A DNA stretch of 64,000 nucleotides from Bacillus sp. MM2020_1 (GCA_011250595.1 JAANMP010000010.1:1-64000), one strand, 5' to 3'. Shown: positions 16,815-26,101, counted from the stretch's first letter. Program-made: numbers and translations. Notes: generated by a model not told the origin, from the letters alone.

Positions 16815-19800
16815 TTAATTATTTTGCTCAAGGCATCGATAAACCGCCATCATATCTCGTTTATTTAACTCACGAATACGATTGTAAATAGGAATATCTG
16901 CAACAGCTTCTGTATACAAGCTTTCAGCAACAACATCCCTTACTTTGCCCGTTAACCATGTTGCTACTGGTATGTCTTCAACCATTTCCTTGCGGCCTTC
17001 AGCATTGATACCACTTGCCTGACAACTCACACATGGTATTGTTAATTTAAACACGCCATCATGGAGATTCTCTTCTGTAATGACTTTCTTCCCTTTACAG
17101 AATCGACATGGATAACTTTTATTAATTTTATTAATTTGAGTGACTATTTTTTTGTAACCAAATGCTTCATAAACATACGTTAGTTTTTTGTATTTTCCAT
17201 TCGTGAAATACCTATCAATGATAGTTTCCCTTGTTTCATAGATATTAGGAAAATCACAGATACTAACCTGATTATGGATGCTGATGGATTCAACATTGTC
17301 TTTAATGCTGCCCCAGAATGGTAAGACATTTTGTAATACCATTTCATAACCTGTAAAGCTAGCGAGTTCCAATTCAAACATTTTCAATGCGACTTGGGTT
17401 TCCCTAGGCAGCAGGGAGACATCTTCTGCCAAAGTCATATCGCCGCCAACAATAGATTTTAGCTTTACGAGTACATTTAAGTCACCAACTATTTGTAACA
17501 CTTGATCAAGTGGCTGATTGATTACCTCACGAATATCTGTGTCACCAAATGTAAGCGGTTTATTATGATTAAGTACCGTTCCATGACAAATCGGACAGGT
17601 AATTTTTTCTTTTGATGCTTTCATTTTCTCTTTAATCACTGATTTTGAAATGACCATATACCCACCAACGATGGTATTAAAGCCTACCCAGGTCCTCTGT
17701 GTCTTGCCTGCTTTATCATAGAATGTCTTTTCAAAATATCCGTACCAAAAAATATGTTTTTCTTCTTCTGACATCTCATTGTAGCTTTTCGTCAGATCAA
17801 ACCCGAGCTCATTCTTAATTTCCTCAAATAGAAACTCTATTTTTGGATATTGATAATATTTTAATACTTCCATCACCTCAGGATAAAATAAGCCATCCCA
17901 GAATGGAACGGTTTTGTCTTGAATGACAAGATCTTTATCAAAGATATCAATCTTAAGGCGTCCTGAGCATGAGGGACAATGATTGTCCTGTGAATAGAAA
18001 TCGAAGCTCCTCGTATCTTTATTGGTCGGATGCGTCGCCACAATATGGTTGATCACACCGCCCATTTCATAGAGAAAACTATATTGACTATACAAATGTC
18101 TTTCAAAATCTATAGCAATAACAGGCGCATTGATGTCAGAATCGTATTCGCCGTAAATTAAACGGGCCATTGATGATAAGCTTTTTAAGATACCGCCCTT
18201 ATAGATATTTTCTGCATTTTTATAATAGTCGATATGATTTTCTTTTAAATAAGTAATGCCATTTTGCGCTTTGAGTGTCGAAGAAATTTGCGATGGAAGT
18301 GCAATATCCTCCTTACTTTTAAGCTGGTAATATTCGTTATGACTGACAACTTCAAGATGCGTGACAGCTTCAATCTTTCTTTTACCAAAATCAACGATAA
18401 AATCAGAGCTTTCAAGCATATAGGCATTATGTTCAATCATCATGATAGAAACTGATTCATCTTTTAGTATTCCTCTGACACTATCAATGAATTGATTTAG
18501 AATATTTTGTGATAAACCTTTTGAAGGTTCGTCAAAAATGAAAAGTGTATGTGGGTTTCTTGAGTTCGCAAACAGCTCCGAAACTAAATGAACACATTGA
18601 AATTCACCAGTTGATAAGGTTTGCGTTTTTCGTTCTAATGTCAAATAACCTAGTCCCAGTTTGATCAGTAAACTCAAACGTTTATGTGCGATGTCTTGAT
18701 TTGGAAGTTCATCAATAATATCTTCAATCGAACGCTCGAAAAGATCATCAATATCTTCACTATATTTTGTAATTTTCTTTTTAATATCAAGAAATGTCGC
18801 AACAGTTGAACGACTAGTAATTGATTGGTTCCGATCTTGCCCGACCATTACTAGTTTATCTTTGGGATAACGTCTCTGAAAATCTTTGGCAATACATTCA
18901 TTTACTAGAGTAGATTTACCACATCCAGACTCACCCGTAACGGTTACAAGTCTATTTTGGGGTATCTGAATTTCAGCCATTTGAATATTACGGAAGTAAA
19001 GATCTTGAAAATGATAGTATTCTGCTGGCACTGCCTGATTTCTATCCCAAATGATTGGTTTGGGACGTGGTGATTCTCCCACAATTTTTCCGCCATATTT
19101 TCCACTGCCGGGTCCAAAGAATACTTGCTCATCCGTTGTATCCAGCACGGTGTCAGAATGATCAATGAACCAAATTTGGTTCTTATAGCCTAATAGTTTA
19201 ATCTGTTCTAAAATTTTCAATAGTGTTTGGTAATCCAGACCAACAGATATTTCATCAATAATAATTACGGTATTCTCACTGGTTGCCATGAATTCTGCTA
19301 AGTAAAGTCGCGTTAATTCTCCACCAGATAATGTACCCATGATCCGATTTAACGTTAAGTAGCCAATATTCATATTGATGATATTTTTGAGAATATGCTG
19401 TTTCGCTTCGCTAATATGTAAAACTTCTGCTAGTGATAAAATTGATTCCATACTTAAGTTGTTGATATCGGAAATACTATGTGGTTGATGAAATAATTCA
19501 ATATTATATTGTTCAACTTCTTGATTATAGCGCTTTCCCTTACACTTTTTACATTCGACATTTTTAGTAGTACCGCGTCCTTTACAATCCGGACACCAGC
19601 CCAACGGATTATTAAATGAAAAAACCTCCGGAGACAGATTATATTTTTCAGCAAGAGTCACACGAATCTCTGTAAATACGCCAGTATGTGTGCCAATTGT
19701 TGAACGCGGATTGGAAGAAATAGATGATCTCCCCAGAAAAAGTACAAGCGGCATTTCTTCCATTTTGATGGCACTAAAATTGGTTTCCATTATTTTAGGA

Positions 19801-19985
19801 AATAAATACTGATAATCAGCCTTTGGCAATAAGGAAACGAGACGCTTCTTGGATTCTTCACCAATGGTTTGACAAAAAGTTGTTTTACCAGATCCGGACA
19901 AACCAGCAATTCCTAACGATTGATCAGCCGGAATTGCTGCATCTAATTTGTTAATATTGTTTGCAATTAATTGACTTATTTTCAT
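16815..19985 (-). CDS. Large UvrA-like ABC ATPase with extra zinc-finger C-terminal region
   Basis: About 1056 residues. A first ABC module has Walker A GLSGSGKTT (about 28), the UvrA-like FLGRSSISSNPRSTIGTHTG and FSFNNPLGWCPDCKGRG with a four-cysteine zinc site, signature LSGGEL and Walker B VIIIDE. A second module has GESGCGKST (about 355), LSTGEF and LFIFDEPSKGLS. Then about 450 residues follow with CPSCSG, CPICHG and CRFCKGK...CVSCQ pairs and a UvrA-like MSEEEKHIFWYG stretch. Module order differs from UvrA, whose zinc-rich SFN block of this type is in the second half. Such paralogues are linked to drug self-resistance or repair, but the role here is unknown. GGGGAGGAG precedes ATG 19985. 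Confidence 0.78.
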   Translation of the reverse strand: MKISQLIANNINKLDAAIPADQSLGIAGLSGSGKTTFCQTIGEESKKRLVSLLPKADYQYLFPKIMETNFSAIKMEEMPLVLFLGRSSISSNPRSTIGTHTGVFTEIRVTLAEKYNLSPEVFSFNNPLGWCPDCKGRGTTKNVECKKCKGKRYNQEVEQYNIELFHQPHSISDINNLSMESILSLAEVLHISEAKQHILKNIINMNIGYLTLNRIMGTLSGGELTRLYLAEFMATSENTVIIIDEISVGLDYQTLLKILEQIKLLGYKNQIWFIDHSDTVLDTTDEQVFFGPGSGKYGGKIVGESPRPKPIIWDRNQAVPAEYYHFQDLYFRNIQMAEIQIPQNRLVTVTGESGCGKSTLVNECIAKDFQRRYPKDKLVMVGQDRNQSITSRSTVATFLDIKKKITKYSEDIDDLFERSIEDIIDELPNQDIAHKRLSLLIKLGLGYLTLERKTQTLSTGEFQCVHLVSELFANSRNPHTLFIFDEPSKGLSQNILNQFIDSVRGILKDESVSIMMIEHNAYMLESSDFIVDFGKRKIEAVTHLEVVSHNEYYQLKSKEDIALPSQISSTLKAQNGITYLKENHIDYYKNAENIYKGGILKSLSSMARLIYGEYDSDINAPVIAIDFERHLYSQYSFLYEMGGVINHIVATHPTNKDTRSFDFYSQDNHCPSCSGRLKIDIFDKDLVIQDKTVPFWDGLFYPEVMEVLKYYQYPKIEFLFEEIKNELGFDLTKSYNEMSEEEKHIFWYGYFEKTFYDKAGKTQRTWVGFNTIVGGYMVISKSVIKEKMKASKEKITCPICHGTVLNHNKPLTFGDTDIREVINQPLDQVLQIVGDLNVLVKLKSIVGGDMTLAEDVSLLPRETQVALKMFELELASFTGYEMVLQNVLPFWGSIKDNVESISIHNQVSICDFPNIYETRETIIDRYFTNGKYKKLTYVYEAFGYKKIVTQINKINKSYPCRFCKGKKVITEENLHDGVFKLTIPCVSCQASGINAEGRKEMVEDIPVATWLTGKVRDVVAESLYTEAVADIPIYNRIRELNKRDMMAVYRCLEQNN

Positions 19986-20035
19986 AGCGCTCTCCTCCCC
20001 ATTCTTTAAATCTAGTATTGCCATGTTAGCACAAC

Positions 20036-20073
20036 TTAAAAAGTACCACTAATATAATTGATTAGCGGTACTT
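20036..20073 (-). terminator. Hairpin between DUF4256 and UvrA-like genes
   Basis: Arms AAGTACC (20041-20047) and GGTACTT (20067-20073), extended by CTAAT/ATTAG. On the minus strand it is followed by a short T tract, then the UvrA-like gene. It ends the DUF4256 transcript or acts as an attenuator for the next gene. Confidence 0.7.
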
Positions 20074-20161
20074 AAAATCACTTTATTACCTGTGGAAAAT
20101 CCATCCCCATGGTGTTTAAGACACCTACTTCCCTCCACAGGACACCATTTGACAGCAAAAT

Positions 20162-20728
20162 TTAGACTCTTAGCGAGCCACGGAAACCCCTTGCAGCATA
20201 GTAGGATTCTGCTCCATTATGGTACACAAAGACAGTGTCGTAGCGACGATCACAAAAGATGGCCCCACCAAGTTTTCTAATATTATCAGGTGTTTTCACC
20301 CAGCTCGATGTTTTAGTATCGAAATTTCCAAGTCTCTGCATCTCCCGGTATTGGTCTTCCGTCAAAATTTCAATACCCATGTCAGCAGCCATATCTAAAG
20401 CGTTGTTTTTTGGTTTGTGTTCTTTCCTTGACTCAAGCGCTTCACGATCGTAACAAACACTTCTGCGGCCTTTAGGACTTTCCGCTGAACAATCATAAAA
20501 AATGTATTCGCTCGCCTGTTTATCGTGATCGATAACATCCGGTTCACCGCCTGTTCTTTCCATTTCATTAAGCGACCACAGTTTTTCAGTACTAGTTTCT
20601 AGCCTTGCTTGTACTTTAGCCCATTCAAGTTCTTTATGGCGATTCATGTTTTTCTCAAAACGGGCTTTCAATGTCCTAAGTATTTCTTCATGTTGTTCTG
20701 GTGACAACATCCTTTTTTCATTGTTCAT
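20162..20728 (-). CDS. DUF4256 protein
   Basis: 188 residues matching the DUF4256 family found in many bacteria: LEWAKVQARLE, LWSLNEMERTGGEPDVI, YDCSAESPKGRRSVCYDREAL and the end GGAIFCDRRYDTVFVYHNGAESYY. Function is not established. TAGGAGG precedes ATG 20728. It is not obviously linked to the neighbouring UvrA-like gene because a hairpin terminator separates them. Confidence 0.85.
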   Translation of the reverse strand: MNNEKRMLSPEQHEEILRTLKARFEKNMNRHKELEWAKVQARLETSTEKLWSLNEMERTGGEPDVIDHDKQASEYIFYDCSAESPKGRRSVCYDREALESRKEHKPKNNALDMAADMGIEILTEDQYREMQRLGNFDTKTSSWVKTPDNIRKLGGAIFCDRRYDTVFVYHNGAESYYAARGFRGSLRV

Positions 20729-20808
20729 ACTAAACCTCCTATTGATTTTCGGTGCCTGACACGACCCGAAGTTTGATTATGAGTGTGGGGTGCTGGTTAG
20801 TATATAGT

Positions 20809-21288
20809 TTATTTTTCCTGGACTGGTTCTTCCTTAAATATTGATTTTGATAAACTATGGATAATATCTCCACGGCTTATAATCCCTACAACTCTACCTG
20901 CTCCATTCACTACAGGAATCTTTTTAAAATGATGTCTGGATATTAATCGTATTGCGCTTTCAAAATCATCATCAGGTGCTAAAGTCTTAATATTTTTCTT
21001 TACCATAATTTGCTCAATGGGAGTATTCATTCTTTCTCTTAAAATATCTTCTATTTTTTGAGCCTCTTCTATATACACAGTATAGTATGCTAAATATAGT
21101 TTTTCTTTATGTGGAGAAAGAAAACGTACGATATCCCCATCTGAAACAATGCCAACTAAATTTCCTTTATCATCAACGACTGGTACACCACCAATTCGAT
21201 TACTTTCTAAAATAGAAATTAATTCTTTGACAGTCATTGAAGTCTTGGCTGTAATAGTTTTTCGAATCATGAAATCACGTACTTGCAT
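20809..21288 (-). CDS. Two-CBS-domain protein
   Basis: 159 residues made of a CBS pair (about 8-60 and 93-150): GGVPVVDDKGNLVGIVSDGDIVRFL and KKIPVVNGAGRVVGIISRGDIIHSL. A charged helical insert separates the domains. CBS pairs sense adenine nucleotides; no enzymatic domain is attached. GAAAGGAG precedes ATG 21288. Close in pattern to YhcV/YrpG-type proteins of Bacillus. The partner is unknown. Confidence 0.88.
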   Translation of the reverse strand: MQVRDFMIRKTITAKTSMTVKELISILESNRIGGVPVVDDKGNLVGIVSDGDIVRFLSPHKEKLYLAYYTVYIEEAQKIEDILRERMNTPIEQIMVKKNIKTLAPDDDFESAIRLISRHHFKKIPVVNGAGRVVGIISRGDIIHSLSKSIFKEEPVQEK

Positions 21289-21344
21289 TCAGATTTTTCT
21301 CCTTTCAAATTTCATATGCTTACTAATTATATAACCTTTACTAA

Positions 21345-21623
21345 TGCTTAGAAAGAAATGAAGCAGGATTCCTCCCAAGGAAGATTTTTGAAGGATATGA
21401 GGAGAGAACAGTGTCTGACCTAGTAGGAGCCAATTTGGGTGTTGCCATTGTACCGTACATCCCTAATCTTGACGAAAGTAAAATTTCAATGGTCCGCGTA
21501 AAGTCTCCAAAATGCTTTCGAGTAATCCAAATGGTATGGAGATTGAATGGATATATGTCTCCTGCCGTCATAAATTTTAAGGACTTTTTGGAGAAGAGGG
21601 CTATAGGTATTATAAAAAAATAA
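21345..21623 (+). pseudogene. Remnant: C-terminal part of a LysR-type regulator
   Basis: An open frame from a stop at 21342 encodes about 92 residues that match only the end of a LysR effector domain: FEGYEERTVSDLVGANLGVA, IVPYIPNL and the closing VWRLNGYMSPAVINFKDFLE. No DNA-binding domain lies upstream and no ribosome site is visible, so this is a deletion remnant. It indicates a past rearrangement between the CBS and LysM genes. Confidence 0.75.
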
Positions 21624-21725
21624 ATATAAGTAGTATGTTAAACAATTTCTAAAGCAAAAAGGAGTAGGCATAAGCTCCACTCCATCTTTTAGCTTCGTAT
21701 TTTAAAACAAACAGTTTTGAACACC

Positions 21726-22892
21726 TTATCCATAAATAGAATTCATTCGATTAATAGGTAGTTGACCGAGATACTCTTCCAATGTTATGTTTCGACTAGC
21801 TATTTCCTTTGCTGCCTCTTTTCCTACATAACGAATATGCCAAGGCTCATATTGATACCCCGTGATACTTTCTTTTCCTTTTGGAAATCGTATAATAAAA
21901 CCAAAATCAGGTGCGTTTTGTACTAACCACTTTCCTTCTTTTGTATCACCAAGGGATTGGCTGAGAGAATTACCTACTGATGGACTGGAAATATCTATGC
22001 TTAAGCCCGTTTGATGTTCGCTTTCGCCAGGTCGAGCACTAACCTGATTGGCGTTGGGATTCGCTTTTATATTTCTTGAGAAAAGATCGACTTGATAATC
22101 GTAAGAACGGTAGCCCGAAACACCAGTTAAATTGATATTGTCCCTCTCCGCTTTAGCGAATAGAGCCTCAACCGCCTTAGCCGCTTCTGGTTGCAACAGT
22201 TTTTGTTGTCGGAATTCCGAAAAGTAAAATGGAATATCTGTTACAGTTAAATTTTTAGGGACATAGGAAGGGAGAAGAGCATTAAATTTATTTACTAACA
22301 CCATTGTATTGTCGGGATTTTGTACTACTTTATAGTTTGAAGATAAAAGCTTTTGTAAAATTTCTTTTGTTTTGGGTCCATATACGCCATCAGCAACTAA
22401 TACTTCAGGGTATTTTTTTTGTAAATCCAAGATAATATTTGAAGTTATAGGACCATAGACACCGTCCGGTTGAATATTAAAACCCATAGATACCAATGCC
22501 TGCTGTATTTTTACTACATTGGGACCGTGGCTTCCGATACCAAATACTCCCTCTGGCAGGGTTATTCCAAGTGGTGCAGGGATTAATAGTGTTTGTCCGG
22601 GATAAATTAAATCACTTGTTAAATGGTTAGCAATCTTTATATTCTGGACAGTAGTATTAAATTTATTAGCAATTGTATATAAGTAATCTCCTGGTTTTAC
22701 AACATAAGATATAGCGTCTGGAATAGTTAACGATTGTCCAGGATATATTGAATCGCTTATTAAATGGTTTGCATTCTTTATATTTTGAATGGTTGTATTA
22801 AATCTTTTTGCAATTGAATACAGCGTATCTCCCTTTTGCACAACATAATTTATGGTTCGATACCCTGCAGTCCAAGTGTTATTCCAAAACAC
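21726..22892 (-). CDS. LysM-LysM-PG-binding VanY-type D,D-carboxypeptidase
   Basis: About 388 residues. Two LysM domains (YVVQKGDTLYSIAKRFN, YVVKPGDYLYTIANKFN) occupy the first 100, then a peptidoglycan-binding-1-like region (PNVVKIQQALVSMGF...DGVYGP, repeated), then a VanY D-Ala-D-Ala carboxypeptidase domain with SEHQTGLSIDI and EPWHIRYVG zinc motifs. The N-terminus lacks a signal peptide and goes straight into LysM, as in several proteins assembled onto forespores; a spore role is inferred. AAGGGAG is eight bases before GTG 22892, preferred over GTG 22901. Confidence 0.85.
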   Translation of the reverse strand: MFWNNTWTAGYRTINYVVQKGDTLYSIAKRFNTTIQNIKNANHLISDSIYPGQSLTIPDAISYVVKPGDYLYTIANKFNTTVQNIKIANHLTSDLIYPGQTLLIPAPLGITLPEGVFGIGSHGPNVVKIQQALVSMGFNIQPDGVYGPITSNIILDLQKKYPEVLVADGVYGPKTKEILQKLLSSNYKVVQNPDNTMVLVNKFNALLPSYVPKNLTVTDIPFYFSEFRQQKLLQPEAAKAVEALFAKAERDNINLTGVSGYRSYDYQVDLFSRNIKANPNANQVSARPGESEHQTGLSIDISSPSVGNSLSQSLGDTKEGKWLVQNAPDFGFIIRFPKGKESITGYQYEPWHIRYVGKEAAKEIASRNITLEEYLGQLPINRMNSIYG

Positions 22893-23005
22893 ATACCTCA
22901 CTCCCTTAATAAATCCTACATAATAAGGTATGTATAATAAACGAGGGAGTGTTAAATTATTGGGATCCTCTTTGTATCACAGAAAATCAATGTGTATATC
23001 AAAAA

Positions 23006-24595
23006 CTAAACTTCAATCTCCATTAACGCTTCTGCACATTTTATACCGTCAACAGCACTTGACGTGATCCCGCCAGCATAACCTGCACCTTCACCACAAG
23101 GGTATAACCCTTTGATGTTCGTCTCAAATGTCAGCGGATTTCGCTTAATTGTAACTGGTGAGGAACTTCGGCTTTCGACAGCTGATAAAACGGCATCATG
23201 TTTGATAAAGCCCGCAAGTTTTTTATCCATGACTCGCAACCCGTCTTTTAAACTTTCAACGATAAAATCATCAAGACATTCTCTTAAATCCGTTGGTGTA
23301 ACACCCGGGGTATAAGTTGGGATGATATCGCCAAGCTGTTTACTAACTCTATTTTCTAAGAAATCGCCGACCAATTGTACGGGTGCAAAATAATTACTTC
23401 CACCAAGTTCAAATGCTTTGCGCTCAAGTTTTCTTTGAAACTCGATAGCCCCCAAGATATCTCCATTAAAATCATTTGGTGTGACAGAAACAAGCAATGC
23501 ACTGTTCGCATTTTCGCCACTTCTTGCGCTATAGCTCATACCATTTGTAACTACAGCATTTTTTTCTGATGCGGCAGCAACAACATGACCTCCAGGGCAC
23601 ATACAAAACGTGTAAACACCACGTCCATTGGGAAGATGGGCATTCAACTTATATTCAGAAGCACCAAGAAGTGGATTATTTGCAAAGCTACCGAATTGCT
23701 GTAAATCGATGTCTTTTTGGTGATGTTCAATACGCACACCTACAGCAAAAGGTTTCGGTATCATGTCTACACCTAAATCCTTTAACATATAAAAAGTGTC
23801 TCGAGCACTATGCCCTATCGCCAATACTACCGCATCGGTTTCTATGATATCAGACTCTCCTAGTCTTTCTAGCAGCACGCCTCTAACTTCACCATTTTCG
23901 ATAATAAGTTCCTTCATTTTCGTTTCGAAACGAACTTCCCCACCAAGTCGTTCGATTTTTTTACGAATATTTCTAACAACATTTATCAAAATGTCCGTTC
24001 CAATATGGGGCTTTGATAAATAAGCTATCTTACTAGGAGCACCCGCTTCTACGAATTCCTTTAATACTTTCGGAATTCTAGTATTTTTTACCCCTGTTGT
24101 TAATTTCCCATCTGAAAATGTTCCTGCTCCACCTTCACCAAATTGGACATTACTACTCGATTCAAGTTCGCCGTCTTTCCAAAATTTACCAACAGCCATT
24201 TTTCTTCGATCGACATCCATTCCCTGCTCTACTACAATTGGGTTTAAACCATGTTCTGCTAATACCAAGGCACAGAAAAGACCAGCAGGTCCACTGCCTA
24301 CTACTACAGGACGGGTGGTCTTTAGAGTTTTCTTGATCACATACTCTGATGGTTCAAAGGAAGAAACATTTTTTATTCCTAAATACGATTTCTCGTTTTC
24401 AATTTCAACATCAACTGAATAAACAAGCTGAACATTATTTTTTTCCCTGGCGTCAATCGACTTCTTAGATATACTGAAAGACGATATTTTCTCCTGTTTG
24501 ACCTTTAGTATTTTTTGGATTTTCTGAGCTAAAAGTTCCTTCTCCTTACTTGGGTCAAAATCAGCACGAAGCTTAATATTACTTATTCTTAACAT
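23006..24595 (-). CDS. FAD-dependent oxidoreductase (COG2509 type)
   Basis: About 529 residues. After an N-terminal 90-residue domain, an FAD-binding GSGPAGLFCALVLAEHGLNP motif appears, followed by SNVQFGEGGAGTFSDGKLT, VGVRIEH, FCMCPGGHV and a C-terminal LYPCGEGAGYAGGITSSAVDG. This is the pattern of COG2509 uncharacterised FAD dehydrogenases. A weak AGGATGG lies before ATG 24595; a much longer open frame upstream has no support. It lies just downstream of the DeoR/NosL-like regulator on the same strand and may be in its unit (gap of about 180 bases). Confidence 0.82.
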   Translation of the reverse strand: MLRISNIKLRADFDPSKEKELLAQKIQKILKVKQEKISSFSISKKSIDAREKNNVQLVYSVDVEIENEKSYLGIKNVSSFEPSEYVIKKTLKTTRPVVVGSGPAGLFCALVLAEHGLNPIVVEQGMDVDRRKMAVGKFWKDGELESSSNVQFGEGGAGTFSDGKLTTGVKNTRIPKVLKEFVEAGAPSKIAYLSKPHIGTDILINVVRNIRKKIERLGGEVRFETKMKELIIENGEVRGVLLERLGESDIIETDAVVLAIGHSARDTFYMLKDLGVDMIPKPFAVGVRIEHHQKDIDLQQFGSFANNPLLGASEYKLNAHLPNGRGVYTFCMCPGGHVVAAASEKNAVVTNGMSYSARSGENANSALLVSVTPNDFNGDILGAIEFQRKLERKAFELGGSNYFAPVQLVGDFLENRVSKQLGDIIPTYTPGVTPTDLRECLDDFIVESLKDGLRVMDKKLAGFIKHDAVLSAVESRSSSPVTIKRNPLTFETNIKGLYPCGEGAGYAGGITSSAVDGIKCAEALMEIEV

Positions 24596-24773
24596 GTTAA
24601 ATTCCATCCTAAATTTATTTTTGCAGCTTTTATCTTTTCCCGACAGAAGACTCCCAGCTGAAGGAATGTAACTGGATTTAGCCCGATGAAATAGGTGGGA
24701 GATGAGTGTCGGTAGACGCAAGCCAATCAAGGCAAGGCTAACATATACTCGCATTCTTCTTTCTCCTCACTTA

Positions 24774-25322
24774 TCATTTACAAATTTTTTCTATAGCTTC
24801 TTGAAAATTCATTACTTTTCCACCGAAAGAGCTGACAAATTTTTCAGCATAATCTTTACGTTCAAATGTGAGAATTTGCGGCTTACAGCATCCCACACGA
24901 ATACTAGACTCAAATACATACCAAGCTAAGAAGGAACTTACAGTGGTTCCAGTTAGGAAATCGAAACATAAAGCCTGAATCACACTTTCGCCCAATTGAA
25001 ACTGACGAACTAGCCCACAAAGGGCACAACAAGTATCCTCAATCCTATTCTCTGGTAGGATAATTTTATATACAAAACGTGGATTGATCTGACTGTTACA
25101 TAGAATACACTCGTTATTGCTCTCAGGATTCCCTGGTATCTCTCTTACTAAGGTAATACCCCCGAAAGTCTTCATGATAACCCCTTCGTTAACTAAAGGT
25201 TTTATGTCTCTATGGACCGTCATTTCGGAAACTTGAAAAATCTCACTAATCTCAGAGATTTTTAAATTCCTTCTTTCCTTTATCAATTCCTTAATTTTAT
25301 CTTGCCTTTCCGATTGTAAAAT
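24774..25322 (-). CDS. DeoR-type HTH with NosL-like cysteine-rich C-terminal domain
   Basis: About 182 residues. A DeoR winged helix (LKISEISEIFQVSEMTVHRDI) fills residues 5-60. The rest holds CILC, CCALCG and GCCKP cysteine groups and a pattern like the copper-binding NosL domain: DFLTGTTVSSFLAWYVFES, then a strand before YAEKFVSSFGG. A metal sensor is the natural reading (inference). GGAGGG lies eight bases before ATT 25322, giving MLQSERQDKI as in other DeoR proteins; the TTG at 25358 lies inside the operator at 25339-25361. If so, this gene starts with a rare AUU codon. Confidence 0.72.
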   Translation of the reverse strand: MLQSERQDKIKELIKERRNLKISEISEIFQVSEMTVHRDIKPLVNEGVIMKTFGGITLVREIPGNPESNNECILCNSQINPRFVYKIILPENRIEDTCCALCGLVRQFQLGESVIQALCFDFLTGTTVSSFLAWYVFESSIRVGCCKPQILTFERKDYAEKFVSSFGGKVMNFQEAIEKICK

Positions 25323-25338
25323 AAAAATTCCCTCCACA

Positions 25339-25361
25339 AACTTGTTATAATCTAACAAGTT
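25339..25361. promoter_or_regulatory. Operator candidate for the DeoR/NosL-like regulator
   Basis: Perfect 9-bp inverted arms AACTTGTTA (25339-25347) and TAACAAGTT (25353-25361), five bases apart, directly upstream of the regulator's ribosome site. Confidence 0.6.
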
Positions 25362-25535
25362 CTATCAATCTATCACAATTTTAATTGGAGTTTCCCAAAT
25401 TAACAATAAAGATATGTGACAATTTATCATCAAGTCCATTAATCATTTATATGTTTTATAAACACCGTCATCAACATAGAGAAAATCCGAACTCCGGTAG
25501 TTTAAAGAAATAATCCATTCACATTAAAACAATGG

Positions 25536-25558
25536 AACTTTGTTTTTAAACAAGTGTT
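25536..25558. promoter_or_regulatory. Second, weaker operator-like inverted repeat
   Basis: AACTTTGTTT followed by AAACAAGTG resembles the perfect operator at 25339-25361 in both half sites. It lies about 110 bases before the exported Cys/Met-rich gene, so one regulator could control both directions. Confidence 0.35.
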
Positions 25559-25665
25559 TATATATGTGTTTTTTTTGAACAATATCTAATCTCCATACTT
25601 TCTGCAAAATATCCCTGTAATCTATAAAAGAAATATAGTATTAGAAACCTAAGAGGAGGATTTAT

Positions 25666-25866
25666 ATGAAAAAAATCATTGCAACATTTACTTTTGTCGC
25701 AACTATGGCTTTGGGAACTTCAGTATTCGCTGCTGGTACTGGTGTGGCTGATTGTGCGCACATGGATAAAGGGAAATGTGTTTCTATGTGTGCAAAGGAA
25801 ATGAACCGTGGTGTATATGAATGTGCAACTTCTACTGATTGTCCGATGACAACTGGGTGTCAATAA
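25666..25866 (+). CDS. Small exported Cys/Met-rich protein
   Basis: 66 residues: a clear Sec signal peptide (KKIIATFTFVATMALGTSVF, cleavage near AxA at about 22-24), then about 43 residues with six Cys plus Met and His: DCAHMD, KCVSMCAKEM, YECAT and TDCPMTTGC. Such spacing suits metal (copper-like) binding or disulfide bonding; the function is unproven. AAGAGGAGGA precedes ATG 25666. The divergent neighbour is the DeoR/NosL-like regulator, with related inverted repeats between them, so a metal response pair is plausible. Confidence 0.75.
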   Translation: MKKIIATFTFVATMALGTSVFAAGTGVADCAHMDKGKCVSMCAKEMNRGVYECATSTDCPMTTGCQ

Positions 25867-25913
25867 TTATTCATAAAAAGCAGATAACTTTTAGATTTGA
25901 AATCTTTTCCACA

Positions 25914-25946
25914 AAAAAGTGCTCTCCAAACGGAAAGCACTTTCTT
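25914..25946 (+). terminator. Terminator of the Cys/Met-rich gene
   Basis: Arms AAGTGCT (25917-25923) and AGCACTT (25936-25942) with inner TCC/GGA, then TTCTT. Confidence 0.75.
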
Positions 25947-26101
25947 AATCTGTGGTTAATATGAACGTTCCCCTCCAAAGACCCGATTCCTAGTGGCTGC
26001 AAAGGAACTTGAAACTGAATAAAATAAGTGCACATGAGTTGATGTGATTCATTTTTTCTCTAACTTTTTGAGAGTTACATCATTTCACTTTCCCCGTCCC
26101 A

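Noticed and set aside
20745-20805. GGTGCCTGACAC...GTGTGGGGTGC stretch resembling dispersed Bacillus repeats
   Set aside because: Pairing is imperfect and the match is only a vague memory of similar repeats; not enough to call a repeat family.
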